Assembly: GCF_003812745.1 (NCBI RefSeq)
Contig: NZ_CP033831.1
Coordinates: 2,914,001 to 2,978,000, forward strand
DNA: 64,000 nt
Origin: Serratia sp. FDAARGOS_506
GTDB taxonomy: Bacteria > Pseudomonadota > Gammaproteobacteria > Enterobacterales > Enterobacteriaceae
Reading direction: 5' to 3'
Shown one piece after another: positions 43,730 through 55,397 of the stretch (position 1 is its first letter; each line of letters starts with the position of its first letter). The notes below the pieces were generated by a model. It worked only from the letters and a program-made list of their open reading frames with translations. It had not been told where the DNA came from and searched no databases. Made by a program: the position numbers and the translations under genes.

Positions 43730-43849
43730 ATGAATGGCAGTTTGATTTTTCTTTTTGTCTGTATTTTACTGTTTTTATTTGTTTTTTATCTTTTTGTGGG
43801 CAGTTTGTTTAATTTTTATTTAGTGAGCTGTGGCGCATTAATCATCTAA
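43730..43849 (+). CDS. Possible 39-residue hydrophobic peptide
   Basis: An ATG-to-TAA frame beginning MNGSLIFLFVCILLFLFVF, one continuous Phe/Leu-rich membrane helix with few charges. GAGGA lies ten bases before the ATG. It could be a small membrane protein or a type I toxin-like peptide. T-rich DNA gives such frames by chance, so the call is weak. Confidence 0.28.
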   Translation: MNGSLIFLFVCILLFLFVFYLFVGSLFNFYLVSCGALII

Positions 43850-44258
43850 AGATTCGAGGTATTTAAGAAGGCGATCACAAAATGTCGTGTATAGCATAAT
43901 ATGTGGCGATAGTAGGAAATAGGGAGGATTAAATAAATATGCCTTGACTGCATAATGATTACCTAAAGAGGTGAATGGGCGCGTTTTATTCGTTATCGGA
44001 ACGATATTTGGCGAAGGGGGAAATTAATTTTTTATTTTAATTAATACTGTTAATTAATATATTTGGTGAATTAGTTTCAAATATTGTACGGCTTGCTGCC
44101 TGTAGTCTCCTCATCACTTTGAGCAGCGTTATTCAACGCAGGTATGAGTTATTGGCCCTCACCGCTTAAAATGTCACCAAAACTTCCCGCGATCTCTGAA
44201 CCCCGTTGTGGCATAATGCGCGCCAAATCACATTCCCTATGTATAAAGAGCGAGCGCT
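43850..44258. other. AT-rich gap ahead of ybiT
   Basis: About 400 bases dominated by A/T runs (ATTAATTTTTTATTTTAATTA). A plausible -10 CATAAT at 44212-44217 for ybiT is present without a good -35. No other gene was recognised. Confidence 0.5.
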
Positions 44259-45851
44259 GTGTTAAGCACCAACAACATCACCATGCAGTTCGGCAGCAAG
44301 CCGTTGTTTGAAAACATCTCTGTCAAATTCGGCGGCGGCAACCGTTATGGCCTGATCGGCGCCAACGGCTGCGGCAAGTCCACCTTTATGAAAATCCTCG
44401 GCGGCGATTTGGCGCCGACCGGCGGCAACGTGTTCCTCGATCCGAACGAGCGCCTGGGTAAACTGCGTCAGGATCAGTTCGCCTTCGAACAATACAGCGT
44501 GCTGGACACCGTGATCATGGGCCACACCGAACTGTGGGCGGTGAAGGAAGAGCGCGACCGCATCTACGCCATGGCGGAGATGAGCGAAGAAGACGGCTAT
44601 AAAGTGGCCGATCTGGAGGTGGCCTACGGCGAGATGGACGGTTACACTGCCGAAGCGCGCGCCGGCGAACTGCTGCTGGGCGTCGGCATTCCGGTGGAAC
44701 AGCACTATGGCCCGATGAGCGAAATCGCGCCGGGTTGGAAGCTGCGCGTGTTGCTGGCGCAGGCGCTGTTCTCCGATCCGGAAATTCTGCTGCTCGACGA
44801 ACCGACCAACAACCTGGACATCGATACCATTCGCTGGCTGGAGCAGGTGCTGAACGAACGCAACAGCACCATGATCATCATCTCGCACGACCGTCACTTC
44901 CTGAACATGGTCTGCACCCACATGGCGGATCTGGACTACGGCGAGCTGCGCGTCTATCCGGGCAACTACGACGAATACATGACCGCCGCCACCCAGGCGC
45001 GTGAACGTCTGCTGGCCGACAACGCCAAGAAGAAGGCGCAGATCAACGAGCTGCAATCGTTTGTCAGCCGCTTCAGCGCCAACGCCTCCAAATCCAAGCA
45101 GGCCACCTCGCGTGCCCGCCAGATCGACAAGATCCAGCTGGAAGAAGTGAAGGCCTCCAGCCGCCAGAACCCGTTCATCCGTTTCGATCAGGACAAGAAG
45201 CTGTTCCGTAACGCGCTGGAAGTGGAAGCGCTCACCAAGGGCTTCGACAACGGCCCGCTGTTCAGCAAGCTGAACCTGATGGTGGAAGTGGGTGAGAAGG
45301 TTGCGGTGCTGGGCGCCAACGGCATCGGTAAAACCACCCTGCTGAAAACGCTGGTGGGCGACGCGCAGCCGGACAGCGGCACCGTGAAGTGGTCGGAAAA
45401 CGCCCGTATCGGTTACTACGCGCAGGATCACGAATACGAGTTCGACGATACCCTGACCGTGTTCGACTGGATGAGTCAGTGGAAGCAGGAAAAAGACGAC
45501 GAGCAGGCGGTGCGCAGCGTGCTGGGCCGTTTGCTGTTCAGCCAGGACGACATCAAGAAGAAAGTGAAGGTGCTGTCCGGTGGTGAGAAGGGCCGCATGC
45601 TGTTCGGCAAGCTGATGATGCAGCGCCCGAATATTCTGGTGATGGACGAACCGACCAACCACCTGGATATGGAATCCATCGAATCGCTGAACATGGCGCT
45701 GGAGATGTACGAAGGCACGCTGATCTTCGTCTCCCACGACCGTGAGTTCGTCAGCTCGCTGGCGACGCGCATTCTGGAAATCACCCCGAACAAGGTGATC
45801 GACTTTACCGGCAACTACGAAGACTATCTGCGCAGCCAGGGCATCGTGTAA
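44259..45851 (+). CDS. ybiT: ABC-F family ATPase YbiT
   Basis: 530 residues, the E. coli length, from a GTG. Two ABC nucleotide-binding domains carry Walker [10 protein letters not shown] and GANGIGKTT and Walker [12 protein letters not shown] and [11 protein letters not shown], joined by the charged ABC-F linker. No membrane segments are present. ABC-F proteins act on the ribosome in translation or antibiotic protection rather than in transport. Monocistronic with its own terminator. Confidence 0.95.
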   Translation: MLSTNNITMQFGSKPLFENISVKFGGGNRYGLIGANGCGKSTFMKILGGDLAPTGGNVFLDPNERLGKLRQDQFAFEQYSVLDTVIMGHTELWAVKEERDRIYAMAEMSEEDGYKVADLEVAYGEMDGYTAEARAGELLLGVGIPVEQHYGPMSEIAPGWKLRVLLAQALFSDPEILLLDEPTNNLDIDTIRWLEQVLNERNSTMIIISHDRHFLNMVCTHMADLDYGELRVYPGNYDEYMTAATQARERLLADNAKKKAQINELQSFVSRFSANASKSKQATSRARQIDKIQLEEVKASSRQNPFIRFDQDKKLFRNALEVEALTKGFDNGPLFSKLNLMVEVGEKVAVLGANGIGKTTLLKTLVGDAQPDSGTVKWSENARIGYYAQDHEYEFDDTLTVFDWMSQWKQEKDDEQAVRSVLGRLLFSQDDIKKKVKVLSGGEKGRMLFGKLMMQRPNILVMDEPTNHLDMESIESLNMALEMYEGTLIFVSHDREFVSSLATRILEITPNKVIDFTGNYEDYLRSQGIV

Positions 45852-45870
45852 CCCTCGTGGCAACGCATCA

Positions 45871-45896
45871 GGGCGGGAATTATCCCGCCCTTTTTT
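45871..45896. terminator. Terminator between ybiT and moeB
   Basis: Stem GGGCGGGA / TCCCGCCC with a short AATTA loop followed by TTTTTT. It serves ybiT and may also act on the convergent moeAB transcript. Confidence 0.88.
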
Positions 45897-45903
45897 GTAT
45901 CCG

Positions 45904-46659
45904 TTATTCCCCGCCGCACACCTCGCAGTGCGGATCCTTCGGCAGCTTCATCTCGCGGAATTGCATGCTCATTGCATCGAACATCAACAGCTTGCCGCGC
46001 AGCGGCTGACCGTAGTCGGCCAGCAGCTTGATGGCTTCCATCGCCTGCAGGGTACCGATAGTGCCGACCAGCGGCGCCATCACGCCTGCTTCGACGCAGG
46101 TGAGGGCGCTGTCGCCGAACAGCCGGCTCAGGCAGCGGTAGCAGGGCTCGCCCGGCTGATAAGTGAACACGCTGAGCTGGCCTTCCATGCGGATCGCCGC
46201 GCCGGAAACCAGCGGCTTGCGCTGTGCGTGGCACTGGCGGTTCAGGGCGTCGCGCGCCGCCACGTTGTCGGTGCAGTCCAGCACCAGATCGCAGGCGGCG
46301 ATCTCTGCCGCGATCGCGTCATCTTCCAGACGGCCGTCGATCGCGTCGATGCGGATATGCGGATTGATGGCGCTCAGTTCCCGTTTGGCTGAGGCGACTT
46401 TGCTCTGGCCGATGCGATCGTCGCGGTGCAGGATCTGGCGCTGCAGGTTGGAGAGCGAGACGGTGTCGAAATCCACCAGCACCAGATGGCCGACGCCGGC
46501 CGCCGCCAGGTAAGGCGCGGCGGCACAGCCCAGCCCACCCAACCCGGCGATCAGCACGCGGGCGGCCTTCAGCTTCTCCTGGCCGTCGAAGTCAAAGCCG
46601 CGCAGCACGATCTGGCGGTTGTAGCGCAGCGCTTCGGCGTCGGTCAATTCCGGCAGCAT
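45904..46659 (-). CDS. moeB: Molybdopterin-synthase adenylyltransferase MoeB
   Basis: 251 residues of the E1-like fold. The ATP-binding loop is VLIAGLGGLGCAAAPYL, and the structural zinc Cys pairs are EPCYRCLS and CEVCGG at the very C-terminus. It adenylates MoaD during molybdopterin synthesis. It starts two bases after moeA, matching E. coli moeAB. Its product is needed for the molybdopterin enzyme encoded at 13575-14354. Confidence 0.95.
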   Translation of the reverse strand: MLPELTDAEALRYNRQIVLRGFDFDGQEKLKAARVLIAGLGGLGCAAAPYLAAAGVGHLVLVDFDTVSLSNLQRQILHRDDRIGQSKVASAKRELSAINPHIRIDAIDGRLEDDAIAAEIAACDLVLDCTDNVAARDALNRQCHAQRKPLVSGAAIRMEGQLSVFTYQPGEPCYRCLSRLFGDSALTCVEAGVMAPLVGTIGTLQAMEAIKLLADYGQPLRGKLLMFDAMSMQFREMKLPKDPHCEVCGGE

Positions 46660-46661
46660 GT

Positions 46662-47900
46662 TCAGCTCCTCAGCAGGGCGTTGAACGGTTCGATTTCCAC
46701 CGTTTCACCCACCGCCACTGAACCGCGTTCGCGCTCCAGCACGATAAAACAGTTGCCCTGGCTGTAGGAGCTGAATACGTGTGAGCCCTGGTGGCCGGTA
46801 GTGCTGACCTCCAGTTCGCCTGCGGCGTTGCTGCTGAACACGCCGCGCTGGAAATCGAGGCGGCCCGGCGATTTCTTCAGCGGCGTCAATGCGCGCGCGC
46901 GCAGGCGCGGCGGCAGGCGCCAGTCGCTGTGGCCGGCCAGCTTCGCCAACAGCGGTTGCACCAGTTGGTAGAAGGTCAGAGCGGCGGAAACCGGGTTGCC
47001 CGGCAGGCCGCAGAACCAGGCGTGGCCCAGTTTGCCGAAGGCGAAGGGTTTGCCGGGTTTGATCGCCAGCTTCCAGAAACTGACCTGACCCAGCTCGTCG
47101 AGCATCTGTTTGGTGTAGTCGGCCTCGCCGACCGAGACGCCACCGCTGCTGATCACCACGTCGGCCTGGCTGTCCGCCCGCTCGAAAGCGGCGCGCAGCG
47201 CATCGCGATCGTCGCGGATAATGCCGAGATCGAGCACCTCGCAGCCCAGTTGTTCCAGCATCAGGCGCACCGCGAAACGGTTGGTGTCGTAGATTTGGCC
47301 CGCCTGCAGCGGCTGGCCGACCGGCTGCAGTTCGTCGCCGGTGGAGAACACCGCCACCTTCAGCTTACGCATTACCTGCACCTCGGCGACGCCAAGCGAG
47401 GCCAGCAGCGGCAGCTGCGCGGCGCCCAGCTTCACGCCGGCCGGCAACACGCTCGCGCCACGGCGAATGTCTTCGCCCGCCAGACGGATATTCTGGCCGG
47501 CTTCAACCGGTGCGGTAAAACGCACGCCCAGGTCGCTCACCTCGGCCTGCTCCTGCATGACAACCGCCTCCGCACCCGTCGGGATCGGTGCGCCGGTCAT
47601 GATGCGCACGCAGCTGTTGGCCGGCCATTGGCCGTCGAACGGCGCGCCGGCGAAGGCCTTACCGGCGACAGGCAGCGGCGCATTGGCCGCCAGATCGGCG
47701 AGGCGCACTGCATAGCCGTCCATCGCCGAGTTGGCGAACGGTGGCACGTCGAGCGGCGAGACTACCGGTGCGGCGGTGATGCGACCGGCGGCGGCGGTCA
47801 GGGCGATGGATTCGGTCTGCTGCAGCGGGGCGATCTGCCCGAGCATTTTTTCCAGCGCTTGCTCCAGGGAAATGAGATCGGAAGTATGGCAATGATCCAT
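46662..47900 (-). CDS. moeA: Molybdopterin molybdenumtransferase MoeA
   Basis: 412 residues. Domains in the usual order: [16 protein letters not shown] near the start, the [13 protein letters not shown]-like loop, the MogA-like domain with [13 protein letters not shown], and KPFAFG with the GLPGNPVSA loop. It inserts molybdenum into molybdopterin-AMP. First gene of moeAB. Confidence 0.95.
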   Translation of the reverse strand: MDHCHTSDLISLEQALEKMLGQIAPLQQTESIALTAAAGRITAAPVVSPLDVPPFANSAMDGYAVRLADLAANAPLPVAGKAFAGAPFDGQWPANSCVRIMTGAPIPTGAEAVVMQEQAEVSDLGVRFTAPVEAGQNIRLAGEDIRRGASVLPAGVKLGAAQLPLLASLGVAEVQVMRKLKVAVFSTGDELQPVGQPLQAGQIYDTNRFAVRLMLEQLGCEVLDLGIIRDDRDALRAAFERADSQADVVISSGGVSVGEADYTKQMLDELGQVSFWKLAIKPGKPFAFGKLGHAWFCGLPGNPVSAALTFYQLVQPLLAKLAGHSDWRLPPRLRARALTPLKKSPGRLDFQRGVFSSNAAGELEVSTTGHQGSHVFSSYSQGNCFIVLERERGSVAVGETVEIEPFNALLRS

Positions 47901-48057
47901 AAGGGGAACTCCGTAATCAGGGTGCGCTAAAGTAGCGACAAAGTGCGGGTATTATGGCAGAGAACGCCGAGGGGGAGAACGGCTTATGCCTGCCATCTTT
48001 CGTACTGCGGCGCCGGGGCGAACGGGTATAAACTGCGTAAAACAGAGGAGAAAAGGC

Positions 48058-48594
48058 ATGCATAAACAGGTTATCGAGTTTTGGTTTGACGAGATCGAAC
48101 CGGTCATGTGGTTTAAAAAGGATGATGATTTCGATCGTCTGCTGCACAGCCGTTTCGGCGAAATCTGGCGGGCGGCGGCGGCGGGCGAGCTGGCACACTG
48201 GCGCGACACCATCGAAGGGCGCTTGGCGGAGGTGATCGTGCTCGATCAGTTCAGCCGCAACCTGTTCCGCGGCACGCCTCAGTCGTTCGCCTGCGACGGC
48301 ATGGCGCTGATCCTGGCGCAGGAGGCGATCCGCAGCGGCGAGTGCGAACGGCTGAGCCGCGAGCAGCGCGGCTTCCTTTATCTGCCGTTTATGCATTCGG
48401 AATCGCCGCTGATCCACCAACAGGCGCTGGTGCTGTACACGGAGCTCAATAACGGTGACCAGCTGGAGTTCGAGCTGCGCCATAAGGCGATTATCGATCG
48501 TTTTGGCCGCTACCCACATCGCAACGCAATATTGGGGCGCACCAGCACGCCGGAAGAAGAGGCCTTTTTACAGCAGCCTGGATCGGGCTTTTAA
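48058..48594 (+). CDS. DUF924 family protein
   Basis: 178 residues from ATG 48058 behind AGGAG. The DUF924 pattern is clear: VIEFWFDEIEPVMWFKKD, then IVLDQFSRNLFRGTP, YLPFMHSES and FGRYPHRNAILGR. It is an all-helical, TPR-like family of unknown function. It interrupts the moeA-iaaA neighbourhood known from E. coli. Confidence 0.87.
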   Translation: MHKQVIEFWFDEIEPVMWFKKDDDFDRLLHSRFGEIWRAAAAGELAHWRDTIEGRLAEVIVLDQFSRNLFRGTPQSFACDGMALILAQEAIRSGECERLSREQRGFLYLPFMHSESPLIHQQALVLYTELNNGDQLEFELRHKAIIDRFGRYPHRNAILGRTSTPEEEAFLQQPGSGF

Positions 48595-48951
48595 TCGTTG
48601 GATCATCTGCGCCCGGCCGGGGAAAAAACAGCAGGCCGGGCGCCATAATAAGCGTTATTCAGCGCGAACGTTTATTTCATTACACCATGTCGCTATTTCC
48701 GCACGCGAAATTACCAATAATCTCGGCCGTACGTTCAGCGGTTTGCCTTTTTTATAACCTGCTGTTTTTATTCCAATAAGCTATTTCAAGGTGCGAAATG
48801 GTCTAAGCGCGCTACGCTAAAAGCGGGGCGTGGACGTTATGCTGTACTTCCACTGTAGGACTAAATAGAGTCGAAAAAGACTGAATAATAATGATACCGC
48901 GCTCAGCTTGTTCGCTGCGCAACGGCGGGATTAACACAGGGTGTCAGGCAA
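48595..48951. other. Gap ahead of iaaA
   Basis: About 355 bases containing no recognisable gene or RNA. It must hold the promoter of the iaaA-gsi operon, but no convincing boxes were found. Confidence 0.5.
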
Positions 48952-49908
48952 ATGAGCAAACCAGTGATTGCCATTCATGGCGGCGCGGGCGCAATTACCC
49001 GAACGGCGCTGAGTGCGGAAAAAGAACGGCAGTATATTCAGGCGCTGTCCGAGATCGTGGCCGCCGGGCAGGCGGTACTGGCACAGGGGGGCAGCGCGCT
49101 GGACGCGGTGACCGAAGCGGTGCGGTTGCTCGAAGAGTGCCCGTTGTTCAACGCCGGCAAAGGCTCGGTGTTTACCCATCAGGGCACCCACGAGCTGGAT
49201 GCCTGCGTGATGGACGGCCGTACCTGCGATGCCGGCGCCGTCGCCGGCGTCAGCCGTATCCGCAACCCGGTGCTGGCGGCGCGCGCGGTGCTGGAAAACA
49301 GCGAACACGTGCTGTTTGCCGCCGAAGGCGCCGAGAAGTTTGCCGCAGCCCACGGCCTGGAAATGGTCGCTCCCGATTTCTTCTTTACCCAGGAACGTTT
49401 CGATCAGCTGCATCGCGCCCAAGCGGAGCAGGGCCGGGTATTGCTCGATCACGACGGCGCGGCGCAGGCCGGCGATCCGCTCGATCCCGATCGCAAATTC
49501 GGCACCGTCGGTGCGGTGGCGCTCGATGCGCTGGGCAACCTCGCCGCTGCCACTTCCACTGGCGGCATGACCAACAAGCAGGCCGGGCGGGTCGGTGACA
49601 CGCCGATTATCGGCGCCGGCTGCTATGCCAACAACGCCACGGTGGCAGTCTCCAGCACCGGCACCGGCGAAATCTTCATGCGCGGCGTGGCGGCTTATGA
49701 CGTCTCTGCCCTGATCGAATATGGCGGCCTCAGTCTGCAGGCGGCCAGCGATCGGGTGGTGATGGAGAAGTTGCCGGCATTGGGCGGCAGCGGCGGCATG
49801 ATCGCCGTCGATCGCTATGGCAATATCGCGCTGCCGTTCAACTGCGAGGGGATGTATCGCGGTTTTGGTTATGTCGGCGATGCGCCGTCCGTCGGGATTT
49901 ATCGCTAA
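48952..49908 (+). CDS. iaaA: Isoaspartyl peptidase / L-asparaginase IaaA
   Basis: 318 residues of the Ntn-hydrolase fold. The N-terminus is [11 protein letters not shown], and the autocleavage site is before T185 in [11 protein letters not shown], which becomes the nucleophile of the beta subunit; the TGGMTNK loop follows. It hydrolyses isoaspartyl dipeptides and asparagine and may handle peptides imported by the Gsi system. First gene of iaaA-gsiABCD. Confidence 0.94.
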   Translation: MSKPVIAIHGGAGAITRTALSAEKERQYIQALSEIVAAGQAVLAQGGSALDAVTEAVRLLEECPLFNAGKGSVFTHQGTHELDACVMDGRTCDAGAVAGVSRIRNPVLAARAVLENSEHVLFAAEGAEKFAAAHGLEMVAPDFFFTQERFDQLHRAQAEQGRVLLDHDGAAQAGDPLDPDRKFGTVGAVALDALGNLAAATSTGGMTNKQAGRVGDTPIIGAGCYANNATVAVSSTGTGEIFMRGVAAYDVSALIEYGGLSLQAASDRVVMEKLPALGGSGGMIAVDRYGNIALPFNCEGMYRGFGYVGDAPSVGIYR

Positions 49909-49927
49909 GCGTTCACCGGGAGGGTGC

Positions 49928-51805
49928 ATGACCGATGTTTCACTTCGACCCGTCGCCAACGTCGGGCCGTCATTGCCGCCGCAGCGGGTGCTGACGGTGC
50001 GCGATCTAAGCATCAGCTTTTCTCAATCGGACGGCGTCGTGGAAGCAGTGCGCAACCTGTCCTTCGATCTTGATCGCGGCGAGACGCTGGCGATCGTCGG
50101 TGAGTCCGGCTCCGGCAAATCGGTGACTTCGCTGGGACTGATGCGGCTGGTGGAGCAGGGCGGCGGGCGCATTGTCGGCGGCGCCATGACGCTGCGCCGG
50201 CGCGACGGCGCGCTGCTCGATCTGGCGCGCGCCTCACAGAGCACGCTGCGCACGGTGCGCGGTGCCGATATGGCGATGATCTTCCAGGAGCCGATGACTT
50301 CGCTCAACCCGGTATTTCCGGTCGGCGAGCAGATTGCCGAATCGCTGCGCCTGCATCAGCGCATGGATCGCCGCAGCGCGCGCCAGGAGGCGCTGCGCAT
50401 GCTCGATCTGGTGCGCATTCCGGAGGCCAAAGAGGTGCTGGGACGCTACCCGCACCAGCTTTCCGGCGGTATGCGCCAGCGGGTGATGATCGCCATGGCG
50501 CTCTCCTGCAAACCGGCGCTGCTGATCGCCGATGAACCCACCACCGCCCTCGACGTCACCATTCAGGCGCAGATCCTGCAGCTGATCCGCGTGCTGCAGC
50601 AAGAGATGCAGATGGGGGTGATCTTCATTACTCACGACATGGGCGTGGTGGCGGAGATAGCCGACCGGGTGCTGGTGATGCGCCGCGGTGAGCAGGTGGA
50701 ACAAAATCGAGTCGGTGAGCTGTTTGCCGCACCGCAGCAGGCCTACACCCGGGCGCTGTTGGCGGCGGTGCCGAAGCTGGGGGCGATGGCCGATCGGCCG
50801 CTGCCGGCGAAGTTTCCGCTGCCGGACGGCGACGGGAATGTCGAGCCGCAGGATACCGTGCCGCCCGGCGCCGCGCCGATCCTGCGGGTGGAACATCTGG
50901 TCACGCGTTTTGATCTGCGCGGCGGGTTGTTCAATCGCGTCACTCGCCGAGTACATGCGGTGGAAAACGTCAGTTTCGATCTTTACCCCGGCGAGACGCT
51001 GGGGCTGGTGGGCGAGTCTGGCTGCGGCAAGTCTACCACCGGGCGCTCTTTACTGAAGCTGGTGGACAGCCAGAGCGGCACCATCACCTTCGCCGGGCGG
51101 CGGATAGACCAATTGAAGGGGCCGGCGCTGCAGCACCTGCGGCGCGGTATTCAGTTCATCTTTCAAGATCCCTACGCCTCGCTCGATCCGCGCCTGACGG
51201 TCGGTTTTTCCATCATGGAGCCGCTGCTGGTGCACAACGTGATGCGCGGCCGGGAGGCGGAGCGGCGGGTGGCTTGGTTGCTGGAGCGCGTCGGCCTGTT
51301 GCCGGAGCATGCGCGCCGTTACCCGCACGAATTTTCCGGCGGCCAGCGCCAACGTATCTGCATCGCGCGCGCGCTGGCGCTGAACCCGAAAGTGGTGATC
51401 GCCGATGAGGCGGTCTCGGCGCTGGACGTGTCGATTCAGGCGCAGATCGTCAATCTGTTGCTCGATCTGCAGCGCGAGTTCGGCATCGCTTTTCTGTTCA
51501 TTTCACACGATATGGCGGTGGTGGAGCGCATCAGCCACCGGGTGGCGGTGATGTACCTCGGTCAGATCGTCGAGATCGGCCCGCGACAGGCGGTGTTCGA
51601 CAATCCGCAGCACCCCTACACCCGCAAGCTGATGGCGGCGGTGCCGGTGGCCGATCCCGCTCATGCTCACAAACGGCAGCCGCTGCCGGCCGATGAGATC
51701 CCGAGCCCGGTGCGCGCGCTGGGCGATGAACCCGTTACCGCACCGCTGGTGCAGGTTGGCGCCGGGCACTTTGTCGCCCGCCACCCGATCGCCGGTGCTT
51801 TTTAA
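49928..51805 (+). CDS. gsiA: Glutathione import ATPase GsiA (double ABC)
   Basis: 625 residues from ATG 49928; a longer frame overlaps iaaA and is not used. Two fused ATPase domains carry Walker A GESGSGKS and GESGCGKS and signatures LSGGMRQR and FSGGQRQR, each followed by the oligopeptide-ABC zinc-less C-terminal extension. It energises glutathione uptake through GsiC/GsiD. Starts 19 bases after iaaA. Confidence 0.94.
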   Translation: MTDVSLRPVANVGPSLPPQRVLTVRDLSISFSQSDGVVEAVRNLSFDLDRGETLAIVGESGSGKSVTSLGLMRLVEQGGGRIVGGAMTLRRRDGALLDLARASQSTLRTVRGADMAMIFQEPMTSLNPVFPVGEQIAESLRLHQRMDRRSARQEALRMLDLVRIPEAKEVLGRYPHQLSGGMRQRVMIAMALSCKPALLIADEPTTALDVTIQAQILQLIRVLQQEMQMGVIFITHDMGVVAEIADRVLVMRRGEQVEQNRVGELFAAPQQAYTRALLAAVPKLGAMADRPLPAKFPLPDGDGNVEPQDTVPPGAAPILRVEHLVTRFDLRGGLFNRVTRRVHAVENVSFDLYPGETLGLVGESGCGKSTTGRSLLKLVDSQSGTITFAGRRIDQLKGPALQHLRRGIQFIFQDPYASLDPRLTVGFSIMEPLLVHNVMRGREAERRVAWLLERVGLLPEHARRYPHEFSGGQRQRICIARALALNPKVVIADEAVSALDVSIQAQIVNLLLDLQREFGIAFLFISHDMAVVERISHRVAVMYLGQIVEIGPRQAVFDNPQHPYTRKLMAAVPVADPAHAHKRQPLPADEIPSPVRALGDEPVTAPLVQVGAGHFVARHPIAGAF

Positions 51806-51828
51806 AGACCTCAGGAGAGACAAGCGAC

Positions 51829-53364
51829 ATGAAGCACACATTCAAACGCAATGCGCTGTTGGCCGCCGTACTGCTGGCGGCGGGAACCGGCCCGGTTTGG
51901 GCGGCGAAGGACGCGGTGATCGCCGTGGCCTCCAACTTCACCACTCTCGATCCTTACGACGCCAACGACACGCTATCGCAGGCGGTGGCCAAGTCGTTCT
52001 ATCAGGGGCTGTTCGGCTTCGACAAGGACATGAAGCTGGTGAACGTGCTGGCAGACAGCTATGAGGTCAGCAAAGACGGCTTGACCTACACCATCAAACT
52101 GCGCCAGGGGATTAAATTCCACGACGGCACCGCGTTCAACGCCGAGGCAGTGAAGGTAAACCTCGATCGCGCCAGCAACCCGGACAGCCACCTCAAGCGC
52201 TACAACCTGTTCAAGATGATCGATAAAACCGAAGCGGTGGACGCCAATACGGTGAAGATCGTGCTGAAGGCGCCGTTCTCGGCGTTCGTCAACAACCTGG
52301 CACACCCGGCGGCGGCGATCATTTCTCCGGCGGCGCTGAAGCAATACGGCAAGGAGATCGGTTTCCACCCGGTCGGCACCGGGCCGTATCAGTTCGTGAC
52401 CTGGAACCAGACCGATTTCGTCAAGGTGAAGAAGTTCGACGGCTACTGGCAGCCGGGGTTGCCGAAGCTCGACAGCATCACCTGGCGCCCGGTGGTGGAT
52501 AACAACACCCGCGCGGCGATGCTGCAGACCGGCGAGGCGACCTTCGCCTTCCCGATCCCTTACGAGCAGGCCAAGGTGCTGGAGGGCAACGCCAAGCTGG
52601 ACGTGGTGGCCGCACCGTCGATCCTGCAGCGTTACATCAGCATGAACGTCACCCAGAAGCCGTTCGATAACCCGAAGGTGCGCCAGGCGCTGAACTATGC
52701 CATCAACAAGGACGCACTGATCAAGGTGGCGTTTGCCGGTTACGCAGTGCCGGCGGAAGGGCCGGTGCCGCCGGCGATCGACTTCGCCGCCCGCTATAAG
52801 CCGTGGCCGTACGATCCGGCCAAGGCGCGCGAGTTGCTCAAAGAGGCCGGTTACCCGAACGGCTTCACGACCACACTGTGGTCTTCCCATAACCACAGCA
52901 CCGCGCAGAAGGTGCTGCAGTTCACCCAGCAGCAGCTGGCGCAGGTGGGGGTGAAAGTGACGGTGACGGCGATGGATGCCGGGCAGCGTGCGGCGCAGGT
53001 GGAGAGCGTCGGGGTGAAAGACACCGGCGTGCGGCTGTTCTACACCGGCTGGTCGGCCTCGACCGGGGAAGCGGACTGGGCGCTGTCGCCGCTGTTCTCT
53101 ACCCAGGCGGCGCCGCCGAAGCAGTTCAACACCGCGTTCTACAGCAACCCGCAGGTGGACAAGGATCTGACCGACGCGCTGGCGACCACCGATCGCGCCG
53201 AGAAGCAGAAACTGTATCAGGACGCGCAGGATCGCATCTGGGCCGACGCGCCCTGGATCTTCCTGGCGACCGAACGTTTGCTGTCGGCCAACAGCAAACA
53301 GCTGAGCGGTTTCTACGTGATGCCGGATACCTCGTTCAACTTTGATAACGCCGATCTGAAATAA
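51829..53364 (+). CDS. gsiB: Glutathione-binding periplasmic protein GsiB
   Basis: 511 residues with a signal peptide ([13 protein letters not shown]) and an SBP type 5 fold ([37 protein letters not shown]). It captures glutathione for the GsiACD transporter. Length and order match E. coli gsiB. Confidence 0.94.
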   Translation: MKHTFKRNALLAAVLLAAGTGPVWAAKDAVIAVASNFTTLDPYDANDTLSQAVAKSFYQGLFGFDKDMKLVNVLADSYEVSKDGLTYTIKLRQGIKFHDGTAFNAEAVKVNLDRASNPDSHLKRYNLFKMIDKTEAVDANTVKIVLKAPFSAFVNNLAHPAAAIISPAALKQYGKEIGFHPVGTGPYQFVTWNQTDFVKVKKFDGYWQPGLPKLDSITWRPVVDNNTRAAMLQTGEATFAFPIPYEQAKVLEGNAKLDVVAAPSILQRYISMNVTQKPFDNPKVRQALNYAINKDALIKVAFAGYAVPAEGPVPPAIDFAARYKPWPYDPAKARELLKEAGYPNGFTTTLWSSHNHSTAQKVLQFTQQQLAQVGVKVTVTAMDAGQRAAQVESVGVKDTGVRLFYTGWSASTGEADWALSPLFSTQAAPPKQFNTAFYSNPQVDKDLTDALATTDRAEKQKLYQDAQDRIWADAPWIFLATERLLSANSKQLSGFYVMPDTSFNFDNADLK

Positions 53365-53416
53365 GACGCCCATCCCCGCCTGCGGCCAGACGGCGGCGGG
53401 TGGGGGAAGGAATGAG

Positions 53417-54337
53417 ATGCTCAATTATTTTCTGAAACGACTGCTGGGCCTGATCCCGACGCTACTGATCGTGGCGGTACTGGTATTCCTGTTCGTCCAC
53501 CTGCTGCCGGGCGATCCGGCGCGGCTGGCGGCGGGGCCGGAGGCCGACGAGGCGGTGGTGCAACTGGTGCGCAAGGATTTGGGGCTGGATAAGCCGCTGC
53601 CGCAGCAGTTCGCGCACTTCTTCGTCAACGCGCTGCGGGGCGACTTCGGCATCTCGATGGTGTCCAAACGCCCGGTGAGCGAAGAGATCGCCTCGCGCTT
53701 TATGCCGACCTTTTGGCTGACCGTGACCAGCATGCTGTGGGCGGTGGCGTTTGGTCTGGCGATCGGTGTGGTGTCGGCGATGTGGCGCAACCGTTGGCCG
53801 GATCGCCTCGGCATGACGCTGGCGGTGTCGGGGATCTCGTTCCCGGCCTTTGCGCTCGGTATGCTGCTGATGCAGGTGTTCTCGGTCGAGCTGGGGTGGC
53901 TGCCGACGGTAGGCGCCGACAGCTGGCGGCACTACATTCTGCCTTCTATCACCCTGGGGGCGGCGGTGGCAGCAGTGATGGCGCGCTTCACCCGCGCTTC
54001 GTTCGTGGAGGTGCTGCAGGAGGACTACATGCGCACCGCGCGCGCCAAGGGCGTGCGGGAAAGCATGGTGGTGATGAAACACGGCCTGCGCAACGCGATG
54101 ATCCCGGTGGTGACCATGATGGGGTTGCAGTTCGGCTTCCTGCTCGGCGGTTCGATCGTGGTGGAGAAGGTGTTCAACTGGCCGGGGCTGGGGCGGTTGC
54201 TGGTGGACTCGGTGGAGATGCGCGATTACCCGGTGATCCAGGCCGAGGTGCTGCTGTTCTCGCTGGAGTTCATCCTGATCAACCTGCTGGTGGATATGCT
54301 GTACGCGGCGATCAACCCGGCGATTCGTTATCAATGA
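53417..54337 (+). CDS. gsiC: Glutathione transport permease GsiC
   Basis: 306 residues, six membrane segments. The N-terminus [20 protein letters not shown] and the EAA-like loop ([19 protein letters not shown]) are those of DppB-type permeases. Forms the membrane channel with GsiD. Follows gsiB after 52 bases. Confidence 0.94.
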   Translation: MLNYFLKRLLGLIPTLLIVAVLVFLFVHLLPGDPARLAAGPEADEAVVQLVRKDLGLDKPLPQQFAHFFVNALRGDFGISMVSKRPVSEEIASRFMPTFWLTVTSMLWAVAFGLAIGVVSAMWRNRWPDRLGMTLAVSGISFPAFALGMLLMQVFSVELGWLPTVGADSWRHYILPSITLGAAVAAVMARFTRASFVEVLQEDYMRTARAKGVRESMVVMKHGLRNAMIPVVTMMGLQFGFLLGGSIVVEKVFNWPGLGRLLVDSVEMRDYPVIQAEVLLFSLEFILINLLVDMLYAAINPAIRYQ

Positions 54338-54346
54338 GGACGCGGC

Positions 54347-55255
54347 ATGATTAAGCATTGGCGGCGCAACGCCGCACTGAAGGCGATGCCGCTTATCGAC
54401 CCCAACGCGGTACGCACGCCGTGGAGCGAGTTTTGGCGGCGTTTTCGCCGCCAGCGGGCGGCGCTGGTCGCCGGCCTGTTCGTGCTGCTGCTGATTGTGG
54501 CGGCGCTGCTGGCGCCTTATCTGGCACCGTTCGATGCGGAAAACTACTTCGACTATGACCGGCTGAACGAAGGGCCTTCGCTGATACACTGGCTGGGCGT
54601 GGATTCCCTCGGGCGCGATATCTTCAGCCGCATCCTGATGGGCACGCGCATTTCGCTGGCGGCCGGGGTGTTCTCGGTGCTGGCGGGCGGGGCGATCGGT
54701 ACCCTGCTGGGGCTGCTGGCCGGCTACTATGAGGGCTGGTGGGATCGCCTTACCATGCGCGTTTGCGACGTGCTGTTCGCGTTTCCCGGCATTCTGCTGG
54801 CGATCGGCGTGGTGGCGATCATGGGCAGCGGCATGGCCAACGTGATCGTCGCGGTGGCGATCTTCAGCATTCCGGCCTTCGCCCGCCTGGTGCGCGGTAA
54901 TACGCTGGTGCTGAAGCACCTGACCTATATCGAATCGGCGCGCAGCATCGGCGCCTCGGACTGGACCATCATACTGCGGCACATTCTGCCAGGCACCCTG
55001 TCTTCGATCGTGGTCTATTTCACCCTGCGCATCGGCACCTCGATCATCACCGCCGCCAGCCTGTCGTTTCTGGGCCTGGGCGCCCAGCCGCCGACGCCGG
55101 AGTGGGGGGCGATGCTCAACGAGGCGCGCGCCGATATGGTGATCGCGCCGCACGTGGCGATCTTCCCCAGCCTGGCGATATTCATCACCGTGCTGGCTTT
55201 CAACCTGTTGGGCGACGGATTGCGCGACGCGCTCGATCCGAAACTGAAGGGGTGA
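54347..55255 (+). CDS. gsiD: Glutathione transport permease GsiD
   Basis: 302 residues of the DppC type with an extended N-terminus. Typical stretches are [20 protein letters not shown] and the EAA loop [19 protein letters not shown]. Last gene of the operon, followed by a strong terminator. Confidence 0.94.
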   Translation: MIKHWRRNAALKAMPLIDPNAVRTPWSEFWRRFRRQRAALVAGLFVLLLIVAALLAPYLAPFDAENYFDYDRLNEGPSLIHWLGVDSLGRDIFSRILMGTRISLAAGVFSVLAGGAIGTLLGLLAGYYEGWWDRLTMRVCDVLFAFPGILLAIGVVAIMGSGMANVIVAVAIFSIPAFARLVRGNTLVLKHLTYIESARSIGASDWTIILRHILPGTLSSIVVYFTLRIGTSIITAASLSFLGLGAQPPTPEWGAMLNEARADMVIAPHVAIFPSLAIFITVLAFNLLGDGLRDALDPKLKG

Positions 55256-55363
55256 TGCTTTAACGTATGGCGCATATTTGAACGGGCTCACATGACCTCT
55301 CAGTGCTATTATCCGTTCAATAAGCTGTATTGTTAGCACGAAGATGATTGCTGGTTTTTGAAG

Positions 55364-55396
55364 AAATCCGGGCGGTTTAACCGCCCGGATTTTTTT
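55364..55396. terminator. Bidirectional terminator between gsiD and fghA
   Basis: Stem AAATCCGGGCGGTT / AACCGCCCGGATTT with T-runs on both sides. It ends both the gsi operon and the convergent LysR-frmA-fghA unit. Confidence 0.93.
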
Positions 55397-55397
55397 A

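Noticed and set aside
44262-45863. A 533-codon minus-strand frame opposite ybiT
   Set aside because: Composition (His, Gln, Val runs) is that of an antisense shadow; the plus strand encodes an intact ABC-F protein.
53462-55339. A 625-codon minus-strand frame opposite gsiC and gsiD
   Set aside because: Arg/His/Gln-rich shadow with no fold; it covers two well-recognised permease genes.
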